The notes below the pieces were generated by a model. That model was not told the DNA's origin. It searched no databases and was given only the letters and a program-made list of their open reading frames with translations. From contig CANFNN010000133.1 of assembly GCA_947448095.1 (NCBI GenBank), forward strand, positions 1 through 7,786: a DNA stretch of 7,786 nt, written 5' to 3'. Positions 4,721 to 7,786 of this stretch are shown in pieces; within the stretch, counting starts at the first letter, position 1; each line of letters begins with the position of its first letter. The stretch comes from Bacteriovoracaceae bacterium (GTDB lineage: Bacteria; Bdellovibrionota; Bacteriovoracia; Bacteriovoracales; Bacteriovoracaceae). The position numbers and the translations under genes are program-made.

Positions 4721-6883
4721 AATCCCAAGTCCACCCACAATCAAGACTCTTCCATTCGGTAACAAAGTTGCTGTATGTGAAATACGTGCATCTGTTAATG
4801 GAGTTTGATTCGTCCAACTATTCGCGGCTGGATCATATAGTTCTACAGTATTCAATTTTAATGAGGTCCGCTCTATACCTATAGTTCCACCACTAACTAA
4901 AACTTTTCCATTTGGTAGCAATGTTGAGGAATGTTGTTGTCGGATTTCTTTTAAGGGCGCTAGCATAACCCAAATGTTAAATTTGGGATCATATAATTCA
5001 ACACTACTTATAACTCTTGATCCATCATACCCACCAATAATTAATACTTTTCCATCTGCTAATAATGTTGACGTATGTCGACTGCGTCCTTGAGTTAAGG
5101 CTGCCTGAGGAGTCCAGCTATTCGTTGTTGGATCATATATTTCGACACTCTCTAAATGTCCTGCATGCCCATAACCACCAACAACCAATACTTTTCCGTC
5201 TGGTAACAAGGTAGAAGTATGTTTATATCGAGCTTCAATTAATGATGCTTGCATGCTCCAACTATTCATTTTAGGATCATATAGTTCGACGCTATTTAAA
5301 ATCCCTGAATAATCCCCGTTCCCACCTATCACTAAGACTTTTCCATTTTTTAAGAAAGTAGCTGTGTGACCGTAGCGATCGTGCATTAACGATGCTTGAG
5401 TGCTCCAGCTATTCGTTACTGAGTTATACAATTCGACACTGTTTAAACTTCTTGATAAGTCATCCATTCCTCCAATCACGATAACTTTTTCATTTGTTAA
5501 CAATGTTGAGGTATGTGAACTACGAGCTTGCGTGAATGGAGCCTTTGTACTCCAAGTATTGGTTCCTGAATCATATAACTCTACAGTATTTAATTTTTTT
5601 AAAAAATCTCCACTACCTCCAACAACCAACACTTTCCCTGATGTTAACAATGTCGATGTATGTGAATAACGTGCGTCCGTGAGTTGAACATTTGTGCTCC
5701 AACTGTTTGATCCTGGGTCATATAATTCGGAATTAAATAATAAATTTCCTGAATCGCTCACCCCACTAACTGCTAATACTTTTCCATTTGCTAATAAAAC
5801 TGAATTATGGCCATAACGAGCATCTTTTAACGGAGCTAGAGTGCTCCAGCTTTTCGTTTCCGGATCATATAATTCGACACTGTTTAAATATCCAGAAATG
5901 CCGTAACCACCAATCACTAAGACTTTTCCATTGGGTAACAATGTTGAGGTAAACATAAAACGAGCATCAGCTAGCGGAGCCTGGCTGGTCCATGTATTCA
6001 GTACAGGATCGTACAAATCGACCCTATTAAAATATGTTATTTTGTCAGTTCCACCAATAACTAAGACTTTTCCATTCGACAATAATGTTGCAGTCAATGA
6101 CAGACGGGCCTTGATTAATGATGCCCGAGTACTCCAAGTGTTTGTCTCAGGATCGTAGACTTCTACACTGTTTAATATTCCTAAATTATCAGACCCACCA
6201 ATAACTAAAACTTGTCCATTCGAGATCAATGTTGAAGAGTGTGAACTTCGAACAAAAATCATGGAAGCTTTCGTGGTCCAACGATTCGTTGCGGGGTCAT
6301 ATAATTCGACACTCTTTAAATTTCCAGATGTCTTAACTCCACCAATCACCAATACTGTTCCATTAGCTAATGATGTAGATGTATGGGCATAACGAGCTTC
6401 TGCAAGCGAGGCCTGCGTGCTCCAAGTATTCAAGTTAGGATCATATAATTCAACACTTGCTAAATAGCCTGCATCCCCACTTCCTCCAACGACTAACACT
6501 TTTCCATTGGATAATAACGTTGAAGTATGGCCATCTCGAGCATCCTTTAATGACGCGCATGTACTCCAATTATTAGTTTTGGGATCATAAAGTTCTACAC
6601 TATTTAAATATCCTGAATCGCCATATCCACCAATAATTAATACTTTTCCATTTGCTAGCAATGTTGACGTGTGAGACGACCGAGTGTCCTGTATAAACTT
6701 TTTTCGAAACGAAAAATCGGCAGTTGATTCTCTGGGGATGCCATTACTTTTTATGCGATCAGCTTTTGAGCACCCAAAACTTAATAGGAGAATGAATAGA
6801 GAAATAAAATATTTTATTGGTTTCGTGGTGTTTTTAATGAATGAATTTCGAAGCAAGTTTTTGTTTATTTTAGGATAAATCAC
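4688..6883 (-). CDS. Kelch-repeat beta-propeller protein, probable lipoprotein
   Basis: The product has 731 residues from a GTG start; a weak GGGAA lies five bases upstream and no ATG is available near the N-terminus. Residues 1-37 carry a basic, rather long n-region and a hydrophobic core (YFISLFILLLSFG) before Cys38, so lipid attachment and export are likely, although the lipobox LSFGC is atypical. A linker (39-67) leads into tandem kelch motifs from residue 68 to the end. Each has the pattern R..HTSTLL.NGKVLVIGG, a variable loop, then LNSVELYDP..N.WS and a linker to the next Arg. Thirteen repeats are complete and the fourteenth stops after 32 residues. Each kelch motif normally forms one four-stranded blade of a propeller, so this could make one large or two stacked propellers, typically used for protein or glycan binding. 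No catalytic domain is visible; galactose-oxidase-type chemistry is not supported. The 3' end overlaps pyrD by 33 bp, tail to tail. The ligand is unknown. Confidence 0.88.
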   Translation of the reverse strand: MIYPKINKNLLRNSFIKNTTKPIKYFISLFILLLSFGCSKADRIKSNGIPRESTADFSFRKKFIQDTRSSHTSTLLANGKVLIIGGYGDSGYLNSVELYDPKTNNWSTCASLKDARDGHTSTLLSNGKVLVVGGSGDAGYLASVELYDPNLNTWSTQASLAEARYAHTSTSLANGTVLVIGGVKTSGNLKSVELYDPATNRWTTKASMIFVRSSHSSTLISNGQVLVIGGSDNLGILNSVEVYDPETNTWSTRASLIKARLSLTATLLSNGKVLVIGGTDKITYFNRVDLYDPVLNTWTSQAPLADARFMFTSTLLPNGKVLVIGGYGISGYLNSVELYDPETKSWSTLAPLKDARYGHNSVLLANGKVLAVSGVSDSGNLLFNSELYDPGSNSWSTNVQLTDARYSHTSTLLTSGKVLVVGGSGDFLKKLNTVELYDSGTNTWSTKAPFTQARSSHTSTLLTNEKVIVIGGMDDLSRSLNSVELYNSVTNSWSTQASLMHDRYGHTATFLKNGKVLVIGGNGDYSGILNSVELYDPKMNSWSMQASLIEARYKHTSTLLPDGKVLVVGGYGHAGHLESVEIYDPTTNSWTPQAALTQGRSRHTSTLLADGKVLIIGGYDGSRVISSVELYDPKFNIWVMLAPLKEIRQQHSSTLLPNGKVLVSGGTIGIERTSLKLNTVELYDPAANSWTNQTPLTDARISHTATLLPNGRVLIVGGLGILNTLWFWEWL
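4691..6682 (-). repeat. Thirteen and a partial fourteenth in-frame tandem kelch repeats (144-156 bp unit)
   Basis: The unit is visible in the DNA as well as the protein. On the plus strand each copy shows a variant of 'acttttccatt.g.taacaatgtt' and 'ggatcatataattc.aca'. In coding order the units are 6682-6539, 6538-6395, 6394-6251, 6250-6107, 6106-5963, 5962-5819 (all 48 codons); 5818-5672, 5671-5525, 5524-5378, 5377-5231 (49 codons each); 5230-5087, 5086-4943 (48); 4942-4787 (52, with an enlarged loop); and 4786-4691 (32, truncated). Every unit is a whole number of codons, so gain or loss of a unit by recombination would keep the frame. Most divergence is in the loop just after the Gly-Gly pair. 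Unit 7 departs most from consensus (VLAVSGV, then FNSELYDP). Confidence 0.9.
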
Positions 6884-7060
6884 TTAAATTCCCATTTCTG
6901 CGTGGTACACGTCAATCTGCAGAGATGATAGCCGGCAACAACAGGGTATAGGAATAAAAATTCTCCCATCCTTAATCTGTTTGCACCTGCAATGATTCTT
7001 CGAAATATCGGTGAGTTACCGCGGGCTAAATGAATAGAGAGGTGTCTGAAATGACTTGGT
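6884..7060. other. Gap between rimK and the kelch gene: no gene called
   Basis: This 177-bp stretch follows the rimK stop and precedes the kelch GTG on the same strand. No stem followed by a T-run is visible on the minus strand, so I see no intrinsic terminator for rimK, and no well-spaced -35/-10 pair stands out for the kelch gene. Only short symmetric sequences occur, such as CGTG-GTA-CACG at about 6901-6911 and TTGCA-GG-TGCAA on the minus strand near 6981-6992. A 77-codon frame crosses the gap but its product does not look like a protein. Confidence 0.4.
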
Positions 7061-7786
7061 CTAACCAGCGTAATGCTCGCAGTTTTTTTCCACATTTTTT
7101 TCAATGTAATCAATGATCATGCCGGCGATATCAAGCCCGGTTGAATTCTCAATTCCCTGAAGTCCTGGTGAAGAATTTACCTCTAAAACTAAAGGCCCTC
7201 TGGCCGAGCGAAGCAGATCCACTCCCGCCACATTGAGTCCCAAGGCCCGGGCCGAATTCACAGCAACGCGTGCCTCTTCATCAGAAATTTCCACCTGAAT
7301 TGCACTTCCACCCCGGTGAAGGTTCGAGCGAAACTCTCCTTCTTTGGCCTTTCTCATCATGCTGGCAACAACTTTGTCCCCAATGACAAATGCCCGGATA
7401 TCACAGCCATTACTTTCTTTGATAAATTCTTGAACTAAAAAATGCGCCTTCATCTGACGAAGTCCATCGATCACTGACTCAGCGGCTTTAGGAGTTTCCG
7501 CTAGAATCACTCCTTTGCCTTGAGTGCCTTCGATGAGTTTAATTACACATGGGGCTCCCCCTACCATCTCAATTAATTTTCCTGTCATTTTTGTGGAATG
7601 GGCGTAACTTGTAATCGGCAAACCAATTCCTGAGCGCGATAAAATTTGTAAGCAGCGCAGTTTATCTCTTGAGCGAGTAATTGAAGTCGATTCATTCAGT
7701 GAATAACTTCCCATCATTTCAAACTGACGTAAAATCGCTGTACCGTAAAACGTAATACTCGCGCCAATTCTTGGAATGACGGCATC
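7061..7786 (-). CDS. rimK: RimK, ATP-grasp ribosomal protein S6 glutamate ligase (5' end missing)
   Basis: RimK adds glutamate residues to the C-terminus of ribosomal protein S6 and can also make poly-alpha-glutamate. The frame is open to the window edge, and the first visible residues (DAVIPRIGASITFYGTAILR) align with E. coli RimK near residue 59, so about 60 N-terminal residues are missing. A shorter start at the Met-Met pair (7717) would be wrong because homology continues upstream of it. In the 241 visible residues the ATP-grasp fold is clear: MVGGAPCVIKLIEGTQGKG (glycine-rich loop, 87-92), VQEFIKESNGCDIRAFV (about 118-134), AKEGEFRSNLHRGG (about 147-160), and the metal-binding set in VAGVDLL (Asp190) and LEVNSSPGLQGIE (Glu202, Asn204). 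The end, IDYIEKNVEKNCEHYAG, is a normal short tail. All visible catalytic elements are intact. The kelch gene lies 177 bp downstream on the same strand; no functional link to it is evident. Confidence 0.95.
   Translation of the reverse strand, partial: DAVIPRIGASITFYGTAILRQFEMMGSYSLNESTSITRSRDKLRCLQILSRSGIGLPITSYAHSTKMTGKLIEMVGGAPCVIKLIEGTQGKGVILAETPKAAESVIDGLRQMKAHFLVQEFIKESNGCDIRAFVIGDKVVASMMRKAKEGEFRSNLHRGGSAIQVEISDEEARVAVNSARALGLNVAGVDLLRSARGPLVLEVNSSPGLQGIENSTGLDIAGMIIDYIEKNVEKNCEHYAG

Noticed and set aside
5400..6158. Plus-strand open frames that look similar to one another (ELYNSTLFK-, SYNSTVFN-, SYKSTLLK-like stretches).
   Set aside because: Their similarity is only the antisense shadow of the kelch repeats.
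4691..6682. Regularly spaced similar sequences that could suggest a CRISPR array or satellite repeat.
   Set aside because: The unit is about 144 bp with no short identical repeat/spacer pattern, and the whole stretch is one open frame whose units translate to kelch motifs.

Overview
The window reads as a chromosomal segment of a moderately AT-rich Gram-negative bacterium. It carries a long Prc-type periplasmic protease, a quinone-type dihydroorotate dehydrogenase, a RimK glutamate ligase and a probable lipoprotein. The protein style would fit Bdellovibrio/Bacteriovorax-like bacteria (Bdellovibrionota) or a neighbouring 'deltaproteobacterial' lineage. No marker gene settles the taxonomy, so that placement is only an impression.

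Layout: positions 1-3611 hold four genes, all on the minus strand. In transcription order they are a small secreted protein of unknown function (3611-3159), the tail-specific protease Prc/CtpA (3060-898), a two-span membrane protein of unknown function (885-196), and the start of a class I SAM-dependent methyltransferase that leaves the window at position 1. Gaps of 98 bp and 12 bp, then a 4-base overlap, suggest one transcription unit. A 47-bp gap separates this set from the divergent pyrD (3659-4720, plus strand). A second minus-strand block follows: a large kelch-repeat probable lipoprotein (6883-4688), whose 3' end overlaps the 3' end of pyrD by 33 bp tail to tail, and upstream of it a 5'-truncated rimK (7786-7061).

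How the genes relate: pyrD is a housekeeping pyrimidine gene and rimK modifies ribosomal protein S6; neither has an evident functional link to its neighbours. The prc group is the most coherent set, with an exported small protein, an exported protease and a membrane protein. The small protein could be a partner or substrate of the protease, but only gene order supports that.

The most unusual feature is the kelch gene. It has 13 complete repeats of 48-52 residues and a 14th that stops part-way. Recognisable repeat sequence ends at the last codons of pyrD, and the pyrD stop codon lies in kelch-like DNA. This looks like an old rearrangement joint, or a terminal propeller blade lost by encroachment of pyrD. 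I found no CRISPR array, insertion sequence, tRNA, rRNA, phage gene or recognisable defence system. Apart from the kelch gene and the unknown genes flanking prc, the window looks like ordinary chromosome.
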